Shown here piece after piece: positions 17,903-27,161 of a DNA stretch of 64,000 bases. Position numbers and translations under genes: made by a program. The first letter of the stretch is position 1. Each line of letters starts with the position of its first letter. The notes beneath the pieces are model-generated. The model was not told the origin of the DNA, did no database searches, and saw nothing but the letters and a program-made list of their open reading frames with translations. The stretch comes from Nocardioides sp. dk884 (GTDB lineage Bacteria; Actinomycetota; Actinomycetes; Propionibacteriales; Nocardioidaceae): NCBI RefSeq assembly GCF_009557055.1, contig NZ_CP045649.1, positions 682,001-746,000 on the forward strand, read 5' to 3'.

Positions 17903-19044
17903 GCGCCACGCTGGCCGCTTCCGGACCCCCGGGCGCCGCGGGACCGGTCCGCGGCGGCGACGAGGTGCTGCTCGGGTTCACCTGGGCACTGCGTGCCGCG
18001 GGCGTCGCGGTCAGCCAGGACCGGGCCCAGGGCTACCTCGCCGCGGTCGCCCTGGTCGGTGCCGGCGACCGGCGCGCGACGTACGCCGCGGGCCGGGCGA
18101 CGCTGTGCGCCTCGCCCGACGACCTGTTGCGCCACGACCAGGTCTTCGAGGCGTGGTTCGGCTCGCCGCACGAGCTGCCCCGGGCGCAGCCGACGCCGAC
18201 GACCACCACGACGTACTCCGCGCTGCCCGCGACCGACGCCGACGGCTCCGGCGGGGGCGAGGAGCAGGACGTGGTGCGCGCCGCCGCCAGCGACACCGAG
18301 GTGCTGCGCCACCGCGACGTGGCCACCATGAGCGCCGCCGAGCGGCAGCGGCTCGCCGCGATGTTCGCCGACCTGCCCGTCCGCGCGCCGCTGCGGCGTA
18401 CGCCGCGCCGCGTCGCCGGCCCACGCGGCCGCGTCGACGCCTCCGCGACGCTGCGCGCCAGCCTGCGGCGGATGGGGGAGCCGGCGGAGATCCGCTGGCG
18501 GCGCCGGGGCGTGCGCCCGCGCCGGGTGGTGCTGCTCCTCGACGTCTCCGGCTCGATGAGCGGGTACGCCGACCCGCTGCTGCGCCTGGCGCACCGGATG
18601 ACCTGCGTGCTGCCCGGCGTGGAGACCTTCACCCTCGGCACCCGGCTGACCCACCTGACCCGGGCCCTCGGCGCCCGCGACCCCGAGCGGGCGCTGGTCG
18701 CGGCGGGCGCGTCGGTGCCGGACTGGTCCGGCGGCACCCGGCTGGGGGAGACCCTCCAGGCGTTCTCCGACCGTTGGGGCCAGCGCGGGATGGCGCGCGG
18801 CGCGGTCGTGGTGATCTTCAGCGACGGCTGGGAACGCGGGGACACCTCGCTGCTGGCCGAGCAGGTGGCCCGCCTCCAGCGCATCGCGCACCGGCTCGTG
18901 TGGGTGAACCCGCACCGGGGCAAGGAGGGCTACGAGCCCGTGCAGCGGGGGGTGCTGGCCGTGCTCCCGCACGTCGACGACTTCGTCGCCGGGCACTCCC
19001 TGGCGACCTACGCCCGACTGATGGAGGTGATCGCGCGTGCGTGA
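17899..19044 (+). CDS. coxE: VWA-domain protein, CoxE-like
   Basis: 381 residues. The N-terminal part is helical with a low-complexity linker; the C-terminal von Willebrand A domain starts RRVVLLLDVSGSMSG (MIDAS DxSxS, about residue 210) and includes WSGGTRLGETL. It pairs with the overlapping MoxR ATPase in cofactor maturation. Its 3' end overlaps the XdhC gene by 8 nt, so translation of the three genes is coupled. Confidence 0.86.
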   Translation: MSATLAASGPPGAAGPVRGGDEVLLGFTWALRAAGVAVSQDRAQGYLAAVALVGAGDRRATYAAGRATLCASPDDLLRHDQVFEAWFGSPHELPRAQPTPTTTTTYSALPATDADGSGGGEEQDVVRAAASDTEVLRHRDVATMSAAERQRLAAMFADLPVRAPLRRTPRRVAGPRGRVDASATLRASLRRMGEPAEIRWRRRGVRPRRVVLLLDVSGSMSGYADPLLRLAHRMTCVLPGVETFTLGTRLTHLTRALGARDPERALVAAGASVPDWSGGTRLGETLQAFSDRWGQRGMARGAVVVIFSDGWERGDTSLLAEQVARLQRIAHRLVWVNPHRGKEGYEPVQRGVLAVLPHVDDFVAGHSLATYARLMEVIARA

Positions 19045-20173
19045 GGTCCTGCCCCAGCTGCTCGAGTGGTGGCGCGCCGGCGAGAGCGTCGGGGTCGGCA
19101 CCGTGGTGGCGACCTTCCGCTCCGCGCCGCGCCCGCCCGGCGCCTCGATGCTGGTCGGCCCGGACGGCTCGGCGGTCGGCTCGGTGTCCGGCGGCTGCGT
19201 GGAGGGTGCGGTCTACGAGCTCGCCGAGTCGGTGGTCGCCTCCGGCGATCCGCTGCTGGAGCGCTACGGCGTCTCCGACGACGACGCGTTCGCGGTCGGG
19301 CTGACCTGCGGCGGCATCCTCGACGTCTACGTCGAGAAGGTGAGCCGCGAGACCTTCCCGGAGCTGGAGGAGGTGGCCGCCGACATCGACGCCGGCCGGC
19401 CGGTCGCGCTGGCCACGGTGATCGAGCACCCGGACCCCGCGTGGCTCGGGCGGCGCATGGTGGTGCGCCCGGACGTCGCGCCTGCCTCCGGCCTGGGCTC
19501 GCCGCGCGCCGACGACGCGGTCCACGACGACGCGCTCGGGCTGCTGGCGGCCGGGCACAGTGCGACGCTCAGCTACGGTCCCGACGGGGAGCGCCGGGGC
19601 GAGGGCATGCGGGTCTTCGTGTGGGCCTTCGCCCCCAAGCCGCGGATGCTGGTCTTCGGCGCGATCGACTTCGCCGCCGCCGTGGCCCGAGTGGGCAGCT
19701 TCCTGGGCTACCACGTCACCGTCTGCGACGCCCGGCCCGTCTTCGCCACCGCGAGCCGGTTCCCCGAGGCCGACGAGGTGGTCGTGGACTGGCCGCACCG
19801 CTACCTCACCGCCGAGGTCGAGGCCGGCCGGGTGGACCGGCGCACGGTGCTCACCGTGCTCACCCACGACCCGAAGTTCGACGTACCCCTCCTGGAGGTG
19901 GCGCTGCGCCTGCCCGACGTGGCGTACGTCGGGGCGATGGGCTCGCGGCGCACCCACGAGGACCGGCTGGCGCGGCTGCGCGAGGCCGGGCTGGGCGAGC
20001 ACGAGCTGGCCCGGTTGCGCAGCCCGATCGGGCTCGACCTGGGCGCCCGGACGCCGGAGGAGACCGCGATCAGCATCGCCGCGGAGATCATCGCCGGGCG
20101 CTGGGGCGGCACGGGCGAGCCGCTGGGTACCACCCAGGGGCGCATCCACGCGCACGAGCCCGAGATCGTCTGA
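19037..20173 (+). CDS. XdhC/CoxI-family Mo-cofactor maturation protein
   Basis: 378 residues. The XdhC N-terminal domain shows GSVSGGCVEGAVYELA and the LTCGGILDVYVE motif; the C-terminal Rossmann domain shows LVFGAIDFAAAVARVG and VGAMGSRRTHEDR. These proteins bind the molybdenum cofactor and protect or sulfurate it before insertion into xanthine or CO dehydrogenases. Position between coxE and the structural genes fits that role. Confidence 0.88.
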   Translation: MREVLPQLLEWWRAGESVGVGTVVATFRSAPRPPGASMLVGPDGSAVGSVSGGCVEGAVYELAESVVASGDPLLERYGVSDDDAFAVGLTCGGILDVYVEKVSRETFPELEEVAADIDAGRPVALATVIEHPDPAWLGRRMVVRPDVAPASGLGSPRADDAVHDDALGLLAAGHSATLSYGPDGERRGEGMRVFVWAFAPKPRMLVFGAIDFAAAVARVGSFLGYHVTVCDARPVFATASRFPEADEVVVDWPHRYLTAEVEAGRVDRRTVLTVLTHDPKFDVPLLEVALRLPDVAYVGAMGSRRTHEDRLARLREAGLGEHELARLRSPIGLDLGARTPEETAISIAAEIIAGRWGGTGEPLGTTQGRIHAHEPEIV

Positions 20174-20205
20174 CCCGCCCACGGGTGGGAGGAGCGAGGA
20201 ACGCC

Positions 20206-20622
20206 ATGCACGCGACGTCCCTGACCGACCTGGCCGAGAGCCAGCTCGCCACCGCCCGGGAGGCCTCCAGCGGCCGCAGCGCGGCCACCGTCTTCGGCGG
20301 CCAGGAGCACGACCTGCGCCAGACCTTGATCGCGTTGGCCGAGGGCCACGCGCTGGGCGAGCACGAGGCGCCCGGCGAGGCCACCCTGCTGGTGCTGCGC
20401 GGCCGGGTGCGCCTGCACACCGTCGACGCCGTCGACGCCGCCGACGCCGCCGAGGAGTCCTGGGAGGCCGCGGCCGGCGAGCTGGTGGTGATCCCGCAGG
20501 CCCGCCACGACCTGACCGCCCTCGAGGACGCCGCGGTGCTGCTCACGGTGGCCACCGACGCGACCCGGGCCACCGGCCCGGTGGCGGCGACCGGCGCGAC
20601 CGGAGCGACCGGGGCGGTCTGA
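20206..20622 (+). CDS. Cupin-fold small protein
   Basis: 138 residues. The central segment ALGEHEAPGEATLLVLRGRVRL followed by AAGELVVIPQARHDLTALEDAAVLL is a single cupin barrel; the His/Glu ligands HEAPGE and H in ARHDL could bind a metal. The C-terminus ends in a low-complexity ATGATGATGAV tail, and another repeat (VDAVDAADAAEE) lies mid-protein. An SD-like GAGGA precedes the ATG. It sits 3 nt before the hydrolase gene. Its role in the cox locus is unknown; metal or redox handling would be a guess. Confidence 0.7.
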   Translation: MHATSLTDLAESQLATAREASSGRSAATVFGGQEHDLRQTLIALAEGHALGEHEAPGEATLLVLRGRVRLHTVDAVDAADAAEESWEAAAGELVVIPQARHDLTALEDAAVLLTVATDATRATGPVAATGATGATGAV

Positions 20623-20625
20623 GCC

Positions 20626-21720
20626 ATGGTGCGCCGGGCAGCGATCGCAGCCGCGGCGCTGCTGCTCGTCGTACCGCTGGCCGGGTGCAGCGATGAGCCG
20701 CCGAGCGACACCGGCGCGCGGCCGACGCCGAGCGGGTCCGCCTCGGCCAGGTCCCCGGAGGCGGGACCCTCCGACGGGGGCGCCGGGGCGTCGGCCGGCG
20801 CGCCGTCCGGTGTCGCTCCGGGTGAGGAGTCGCTGCCCCGGGTCCGCGACGCGATGTCGCTGCCGGCGCTGATGCGTGAGGACGTCGAGGCGGGCCGGAT
20901 CCGGCGTACCGGCTCCCTCGGCGGCACCGGGGCGTGGAACAGCTGGTCGGTGACCTACACCGTGGACGGCGCCGCCGTCTCCGGGGAGCTGCTGGTGCCG
21001 ACCGGGCGTGGGCCGTTCCCCGCGGTCGTGCTCAACCACGGCTACATCGACCCCGCGATCTACACCCTGGGGCGCGGAATGTCGCGCGAGCAGGAGTGGC
21101 TGGCGGCCAACGGGTTCGTCGTGCTGCACACCGACTACCGCGGGCACGCCGGCTCCGACCCGGTCAGCGACCTGGGCCGGGAGTCGCGGCTGGTCTACAC
21201 CCGCGACGCGATCGGGGCGGTCGGGGCGCTGCGCCGGGAGGCCTACGTCGACGACGACCGGCTGGCGATGATCGGACGCTCGATGGGCGGGGCGGTCACC
21301 TACAACGCGCTCGTCGCCGACCCCGACCTGGTGGACGCGGCGGTGGTCTTCGCGCCGGTGAGCTCGGCCTTCACCGACAACCTGCGCCGCTGGACGATCC
21401 CCGAGCGTCCGGACAACGCCCAGGTGCTCTTCGAGCGCCTCGGCGGCCCGCCGGAGCGCAACCCCCGGCCCTATCGAGAGCTGTCCGCGCGCACCTACTT
21501 CGACCGCATCGAGGCGCCGGTGCTGATCCACCACGGCACCCTCGACGACAGCTGCCCGATCGCCTGGTCGCGGGAGACCCAGCGGCTGCTGCGCGAGGCC
21601 GGCGTCGACAGTCGACTGTTGGTCTACGAGGGCGAGGGGCACGCCTTCGGCCCGCGCTTCGAGGACTCCATGCGCGCGACCGTGGACTTCCTGCGCCGGG
21701 AGCTCGGGGGTGCGCGGTGA
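20626..21720 (+). CDS. Lipoprotein alpha/beta hydrolase (S9 peptidase-like)
   Basis: 364 residues. Lipobox LAGC gives a lipid-anchored Cys at about residue 22, followed by a Ser/Pro/Gly-rich linker to about residue 65. The hydrolase domain has NHGYID (oxyanion region), nucleophile GRSMGG (about residue 225), acid TLDDSCP and His in GEGHAFG, as in prolyl oligopeptidase-type or dienelactone-type hydrolases. It therefore acts outside the membrane on a peptide or ester. Its link to CO dehydrogenase is only positional, 3 nt behind the cupin gene. Confidence 0.83.
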   Translation: MVRRAAIAAAALLLVVPLAGCSDEPPSDTGARPTPSGSASARSPEAGPSDGGAGASAGAPSGVAPGEESLPRVRDAMSLPALMREDVEAGRIRRTGSLGGTGAWNSWSVTYTVDGAAVSGELLVPTGRGPFPAVVLNHGYIDPAIYTLGRGMSREQEWLAANGFVVLHTDYRGHAGSDPVSDLGRESRLVYTRDAIGAVGALRREAYVDDDRLAMIGRSMGGAVTYNALVADPDLVDAAVVFAPVSSAFTDNLRRWTIPERPDNAQVLFERLGGPPERNPRPYRELSARTYFDRIEAPVLIHHGTLDDSCPIAWSRETQRLLREAGVDSRLLVYEGEGHAFGPRFEDSMRATVDFLRRELGGAR

Positions 21721-21750
21721 GCGCGCCCCGCGGCTTGTCACACGAACCCC

Positions 21751-21766
21751 TGTGACGCCGCTCACC
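21751..21766 (-). promoter_or_regulatory. Cox-type operator, copy 1 (before the GAF regulator gene)
   Basis: Read on the minus strand the site is GGTGAGCGGCGTCACA: inverted arms GTGA-N6-TCAC. Fifteen bases are identical to the site at 23244-23258 before coxS. It lies 7 nt upstream of the -10 box of the regulator gene, within the promoter. The pattern also fits the CRP/FNR class (TGTGA-N6-TCACA) at 9 of 10 positions. A looser inverted repeat TGTCACA/TGTGACG spans 21736-21757. Confidence 0.75.
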
Positions 21767-21773
21767 ACGGTGC

Positions 21774-21779
21774 TAGCGT
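21774..21779 (+). promoter_or_regulatory. Leaderless-type -10 box of the GAF regulator gene (TAGCGT)
   Basis: TAGCGT is 7 nt before the ATG at 21787. Together with the operator just upstream it supports this start. Confidence 0.5.
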
Positions 21780-21786
21780 CCCCGCC

Positions 21787-23010
21787 ATGGTGGGGTCCGA
21801 CCTGGCGGCGCGCAGGCAGGACGCGGTGCGCGCCTGGGTGCGCTTCGTCGAGCGCGGTGACGAGGCGGCGCCGCTGGTGCGCCCGGAGATCCTGTCCAGC
21901 TGGACCCGCTCGCGCGCCGCGCTGGCCCCCGACCTGGCCGAGGCGCCGCTGGCTGACGAGTCCGAGACCGCCGCGTCCTGGCGCGACTCGCCACTGCAGG
22001 TGGCGGTGGAGCGGGTGGAGGAGGAGCTGCGGCGTACCGCTGCCGACGGCGACCTCGTGGTCGCGGTGACCGACCCCGAGACCCGGATCCTGTGGACCTA
22101 CGGCGGGCGGGTGATGCGGCGCAAGGCCGAGTCGGTGAACTTCGTGCCGGGCGGGCGCTGGGACGACCGCTCGGTCGGCACCAACGCCCTCGACCTCGCC
22201 AACCGCACCGCGGCGCCGGCGATGGTCTTCAGTGCCGAGCACTACGCGCCGATCGTGCACAACTGGGTGTGCTGGGCCGCGCCGCTGCACGACCCGGTGA
22301 CCGGCGCCCACCTCGGCGTCCTGGACCTGTCGACGACCTGGGACCGCAGCCACCCGATCGGGCTCGCGACCGCGCGGGTGATGGCCCGCCTGATCGAGAC
22401 CGCGCTGCCGCGCTCGGGCTCCGGCGGCCCCGAGCAGACCCATGACCCCGGCCTGGTGATGACGCTGCTCGGCACCGCCGAGTCCCGTCTCGACGGGCAG
22501 CGGCTGCTGCTCAACCGCCGCCAGACCGAGATCCTCGCGCTGCTCGCGATCCACCCCGAGGGGCTGACGCTGGAGCAGCTGCACGCGCTGGTCTACGGCG
22601 ACCAGGCGGTGACGTTCTCGACGCTCAAGGCCGAGGTCTCCCACCTGCGCGCCGCGCTCGGCGGCCAGCTCTCCTCCCGGCCCTACCGGCTGCTGATGCC
22701 GGTGGCCACCGACGTCGACCACGTGCTCGCCCTGCTGCGCCGCGGCCGGGTCGCCGACGCCGTCGAGGCGTACGGCGGCGACCTGCTGCCCGGCACGAAC
22801 TCCCCGGCGCTGTGCGAGCTGGGGGAGTACGTCGCGGTCGCGCTGCGCGAGGCGCTGCTCGCCGACCCGGACCCCGACGCGGTGGTGCGCTACGGCGAGC
22901 ACGCGCCGTACGACGCGGAGGTGCTGGAGGTGTGCCTGCGCTCGCTCGCCGGCCGCGCGCACCCCGCCGTACCCCTGCTGAAGGGGCGGCTCGCGGTGGC
23001 ACGCGGCTGA
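21787..23010 (+). CDS. GAF-domain transcriptional regulator of the cox locus
   Basis: 407 residues. An N-terminal GAF-like sensory domain (about 40-200, with VTDPETRILWTYGG and GTNALDLANRTAAPAMVF) follows a short helical head; the C-terminal half begins RRQTEILALLAIHPEGLTLEQLHALVYG, a winged-helix-type segment with FSTLKAEVSHLRAALGG as probable recognition helix. The first half resembles the GAF part of AcoR/DhaR activators, but no AAA+ or Fis domain is present. Position between the accessory and structural cox operons, and the shared operator at its own promoter and at coxS, point to autoregulation and control of coxSLMG. Confidence 0.78.
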   Translation: MVGSDLAARRQDAVRAWVRFVERGDEAAPLVRPEILSSWTRSRAALAPDLAEAPLADESETAASWRDSPLQVAVERVEEELRRTAADGDLVVAVTDPETRILWTYGGRVMRRKAESVNFVPGGRWDDRSVGTNALDLANRTAAPAMVFSAEHYAPIVHNWVCWAAPLHDPVTGAHLGVLDLSTTWDRSHPIGLATARVMARLIETALPRSGSGGPEQTHDPGLVMTLLGTAESRLDGQRLLLNRRQTEILALLAIHPEGLTLEQLHALVYGDQAVTFSTLKAEVSHLRAALGGQLSSRPYRLLMPVATDVDHVLALLRRGRVADAVEAYGGDLLPGTNSPALCELGEYVAVALREALLADPDPDAVVRYGEHAPYDAEVLEVCLRSLAGRAHPAVPLLKGRLAVARG

Positions 23011-23060
23011 CCGAGGTGACCGGAGGGCGTCGTTGCCATCCCTGCGTCGGGCGAGGGGTT

Positions 23061-23084
23061 TTTTCCGCGCAATTGCGCGGAAAA
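23061..23084 (+). repeat. 24-bp perfect palindrome, AATTGC-centred
   Basis: The left arm TTTTCCGCGCAA is mirrored exactly by its reverse complement, centred on AATT. It lies 50 nt after the GAF regulator gene. A weaker copy follows at 23112-23135. It could end transcription of the regulator or be a protein-binding site. Confidence 0.75.
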
Positions 23085-23111
23085 GCACCGGCGCGGGCCG
23101 CAGGCGGGTGT

Positions 23112-23135
23112 TTTTCCCAGCAATTGCGCAGTTAC
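23112..23135 (+). repeat. Degenerate second copy of the AATTGC palindrome
   Basis: TTTTCCCAGCAATTGCGCAG aligns with the perfect palindrome 51 nt upstream; the flanks before both copies are also similar (GGG followed by T-rich DNA). The palindrome is broken in the outer arms. Confidence 0.55.
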
Positions 23136-23170
23136 GTGCACCCACAGCCGGCCCGCAAGCCCCGGCCGAT

Positions 23171-23209
23171 GGACCCGCCAACTCGCGCAACCACACGCGC
23201 CGACTCGGC
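23171..23209 (-). repeat. 22-bp tandem repeat family, locus 2 (one full, one partial unit)
   Basis: On the minus strand the full unit (23188-23209) begins GCCGAGTCGGCGCGTGTGG; a decayed partial unit (CGCGAGTTGGCGGG) follows. It lies upstream of coxS, the only locus of the family in a promoter-proximal position. Confidence 0.65.
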
Positions 23210-23239
23210 GGTCCAACCTTCAGCCAACCGCGGCGGTCG

Positions 23240-23258
23240 TAACGTGAGCGGCGTCACA
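23240..23258 (+). promoter_or_regulatory. coxS promoter -10 and cox-type operator, copy 2
   Basis: A -10-like TAACGT (23240-23245) is overlapped by CGTGAGCGGCGTCACA (23243-23258), arms GTGA-N6-TCAC. Fifteen bases are identical to copy 1 before the regulator gene. A protein bound here would cover the transcription start, so repression is the simplest model, though an unseen upstream or downstream promoter would change that. Confidence 0.72.
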
Positions 23259-23286
23259 CGTCCGCTGCCCCTGCCCAGGAGAGCCC

Positions 23287-23807
<521 letters not shown>

Positions 23808-23811
<4 letters not shown>

Positions 23812-26306
23812 CCGCCACCGAGACCCGCCCCGAGCAGGGCGAGCGCGAGATCGGCAAGGAGCGCCGGCGCAAGGAGGACCAGCGCCTGATCACCGGGCGC
23901 ACCCGCTGGACCGACAACATCGTGCTGCCCGGGATGCTCCACCTCGCGATGGTGCGCAGCCCGTTCGCGCACGCCCGGATCCTCAGCGTCGACACCGAGG
24001 CGGCGCGCGGCGCGACCAACGTCGTCGATGTGCTCAGCGGCGCCGACCTGGCCGAGACCCAGGGCGTGCTGATCAACGCCTGGCCGATCACCCCTGACCA
24101 GAAGACCCCCACCCACCTGCCGATCGCGATCGACCGGGTCGCCTTCGCCGGCGAGATCGTCGCGGTGGTGGTGGCGCGCAGCGCCGCGGAGGCGCGCGAC
24201 GCCGCCGAGCTCGTCGACGTGGAGTACGACGAGCTTCCGGCCGCCCTCGACCTCAAGGAGGCGGCCGCGGCCGACGCGAGCAACGGCGGCGCCCTCGCGC
24301 ACCCCGAGCTCGGCACCAACAAGTCGGCGTACTGGGTCTTCGACTCCGCCGAGGCCGGCACCGGCGGCGACGTCGAGGAGGCGATCCGCCAGGCGCGTGC
24401 CGACGGCATCGTGCTGGAGCGCGAGTACCGCCAGCAGCGCCTGATCCCTGCGTTCATGGAGCCGCGCTCGACGGTCGTCGACCCGACCGGGGAGCAGCTG
24501 ACCGTCTGGTCGGCGACCCAGATCCCGCACATCCTGCGCTTCGCGCTGGCCGCGACCACGGGCATCCCGGAGTCCAAGCTGCGGGTGATCGCCCCCGACG
24601 TGGGCGGCGGGTTCGGCGGCAAGCTGCAGACCACCCCGGAGGAGTGGATCACCGTCGCGGTGGCCCGCCGGCTCTCGCGGCCGGTGAAGTACACCGAGAC
24701 CCGCAGCGAGTCCCTGATCGCCGGGCACCACGGCCGCGACCAGTGGCAGAAGCTCACCCTGGCCGCCACCCAGGACGGCACCGTCACCGGCCTCAAGGTC
24801 GAGCTGCTGGCCGACCTCGGCGCCTACGTCTCGCTCGTCGGCGGCGGCGTACCGGTGCTCGGTGCGTTCATGTTCAACGCGATCTACAAGTTCCCGGCCT
24901 ACCACTTCGGCGTCCAGACGGTGCTCACCAACAAGACCTGGACCGACGCCTACCGCGGGGCGGGGCGCCCGGAGGCGACGTTCGCGATCGAGCGGCTGAT
25001 GGACGAGCTCGCCGCCGAGGTGGGCGTCGACCCGCTGGCGATCCGCGAGCAGAACTGGATCAAGCACGAGGAGTTCCCGTTCACCACGGTCGCCGGGCTG
25101 GAGTACGACTCCGGCAACTACGAGGCGGCCACGGCGCGGGCCAAGGAGCTCTTCGGCTACGACGAGCTGCGCGCCGAGCAGCAGCGCCGCCGCGAGTCCG
25201 GCGACCCGGTGCAGCTCGGCATCGGCGTCTCGACGTTCACCGAGATGTGCGGCCTGGCGCCCTCGCGGGTGCTCGGCTCGCTCGACTACGGCGCCGGCGG
25301 CTGGGAGCACGCGAGCGTGCGGATGCTGGCCACCGGCACGGTCGAGGTGGTCACCGGTGCCAGCGCCCACGGGCAGGGCCACGAGACGGCGTTCAGCCAG
25401 ATCGTCGCCGACCGGCTCGGGGTGCCGTTCGAGGACGTCGAGGTGCTGCACGGCGACACCGCGATCGCCCACAAGGGGCTGGACACCTACGGCTCGCGCT
25501 CCCTCGTCGTCGGCGGCGAGGCGCTGGTCAAGGCGGTGGACAAGGTCATCGACAAGGCCCGCCCGATCGCCGCCCATCTGCTGGAGGCCTCGGCCGACGA
25601 CCTGGAGTACGGCGGCGGGCGCTTCACCGTGCGCGGCACCGACCAGGGGCTGGGGATCACCGAGATCGCGAGCGCGGTCTTCGCCGCGCACAACCTGCCC
25701 GACGGGGTGGAGGCGAGCCTCGACTCCGACGCGACGTTCGACCCGGTGAACTTCAACTACCCGCACGGCACCCACCTGTGCGCGATGGAGATCGACACCG
25801 AGACCGGCGCGCTGCAGATGCGCAAGTACGTCTGCGTCGACGACATCGGCAACGTCATCAACCCGCTCATCGTCGCCGGCCAGGTGCACGGCGGCCTGGT
25901 CCAGGGCATCGCCCAGGCGCTGTGGGAGGAGGCGGTGTACGACGAGTCCGGGACGCTTGTCTCCGGTTCGTTCGTGGACTACCTGCTGCCGACGGCCGCC
26001 GACACGATCAGCTTCGAGGTCGACCACACCACCACCCCGTCGCTGACCAACACCCTCGGCACCAAGGGCGTGGGCGAGGCCGGCACCATCGCCTCGACCC
26101 CCGCCGTGGTCAACGCCGTCGTCGACGCGCTGCGCCCCTTCGGCGTCCACGACGTCGCGATGCCGTGCACCCCCGAGCGCGTGTGGCGCGCGATCCAGGG
26201 GACCGACAAGGGCGGGAGCACCACCGGTGCCGCCGCTCCGCACTTCGACGCCTCGACCGGCATGGAGGGCACCGTGGACCGCACGACCGGAGGGACCGAC
26301 GCATGA
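23808..26306 (+). CDS. coxL: Form II CO dehydrogenase-type large (Mo-binding) subunit
   Basis: 832 residues, xanthine-oxidase family. The active-site signature is AYRGAGR (residues 381-387), the form II (BMS) version, not AYxCSFR of the proven form I enzyme, so the Cu-ligating Cys is absent. The catalytic Glu in GVGEAGT is Glu757. Other Mo-cofactor regions are GGGFGGK and [13 protein letters not shown]. Form II enzymes occur in many actinobacteria; CO oxidation by them is debated and other substrates are possible. GTG start with SD GGAGG 6 nt upstream. Confidence 0.93.
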
Positions 26307-27157
26307 TCCCCGCACAGTTCGACTACCTCGCCCCGACCACCGTCGAGGAGGCCGTCGCCGCGCTCGCCGAGCACGGCGACGACGCCAAGGTGCTGGCCGG
26401 CGGCCAGTCGCTGCTGCCGGTGCTGCGGATGCGGCTGAACGCCCCGGAGATGGTGATCGACCTGGGCCGGATCGACGCGCTGCGCGGGGTCCGCGAGGAC
26501 GGCGACGACCTCGTCGTCGGCGCGATGACGCCGCACTCGGTGGTCGCCGCCGACCCGCTGATGGCGCGCCACGCCGCCCTGGTGCCGGCCGCGATCGAGC
26601 ACCTCGCCGACGCGCAGGTGCGCCACCGCGGCACCTTCGGCGGGGCGCTGGCCCACGCCGATCCGGCCGGTGACCTGGGCGCCCCGGTGCTGGCACTCGG
26701 AGCCACCTTCGTCGCGGTCGGACCGGGCGGGCAGCGAACCATCGCCGCCGACGACTTCTTCGTCGGCCTCTTCGAGACCGCGCTGGCCGAGGACGAGATC
26801 CTCACCGAGATCCGGATCCCGCGTCGTACCGGCTGGGGCGCGCACTACGAGAAGTTCGTGCGCGTGGCCCACCAGTGGCCGATCGTCGCGGTCGCCGCGA
26901 CCGTGCGCGCCGAGGGCGGCACGATCGCCGAGGCACGGGTGGGGCTGACCAACATGGGCAGCACCCCGCTGCGCGCCCGGGCTGTCGAGGACGCGCTGGT
27001 CGGCCAGCCCGCCACCGAGGAGGCGGTACGCCGCGCCGCGGCGCTGGCCGCCGACGGGGCGAACCCGCCCTCGGACCTCAACGGCGACGCCGACTACCGG
27101 CGCCACCTCGCCACGGTGCTGACCCGGCGGGCCGTGCTGAGCGCGGCGGGGGCCTGA
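26303..27157 (+). CDS. coxM: CO dehydrogenase-type medium subunit, FAD-binding
   Basis: 284 residues. FAD-binding PCMH-type domain with AGGQSLLPVLRMRL (about 33-46) and the pyrophosphate loop RHRGTFGGALAHADPAGDL (about 108-125), then the CO-dehydrogenase flavoprotein C-terminal domain. It takes electrons from the Fe-S subunit and gives them to a quinone or other acceptor. The start overlaps the coxL stop (ATGA). Confidence 0.94.
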   Translation: MIPAQFDYLAPTTVEEAVAALAEHGDDAKVLAGGQSLLPVLRMRLNAPEMVIDLGRIDALRGVREDGDDLVVGAMTPHSVVAADPLMARHAALVPAAIEHLADAQVRHRGTFGGALAHADPAGDLGAPVLALGATFVAVGPGGQRTIAADDFFVGLFETALAEDEILTEIRIPRRTGWGAHYEKFVRVAHQWPIVAVAATVRAEGGTIAEARVGLTNMGSTPLRARAVEDALVGQPATEEAVRRAAALAADGANPPSDLNGDADYRRHLATVLTRRAVLSAAGA

Positions 27158-27161
27158 GCCC

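Noticed and set aside
19225..19240. GCCGAGTCGG inside the XdhC gene as another 22-bp repeat copy
   Set aside because: Only 10 bases match, in a codon context that explains them; no tandem unit follows.
19801..23196. Open frame of over 1,100 codons on the minus strand through the XdhC, cupin, hydrolase and GAF genes
   Set aside because: Its product is Arg/His/Gly-rich nonsense without domains, and the plus-strand genes have clear families. Long antisense frames are expected in DNA this rich in G+C.
24948..24968. Form I CO dehydrogenase
   Set aside because: The signature reads AYRGAGR, not AYxCSFR, and the gene order is S-L-M; both indicate form II.
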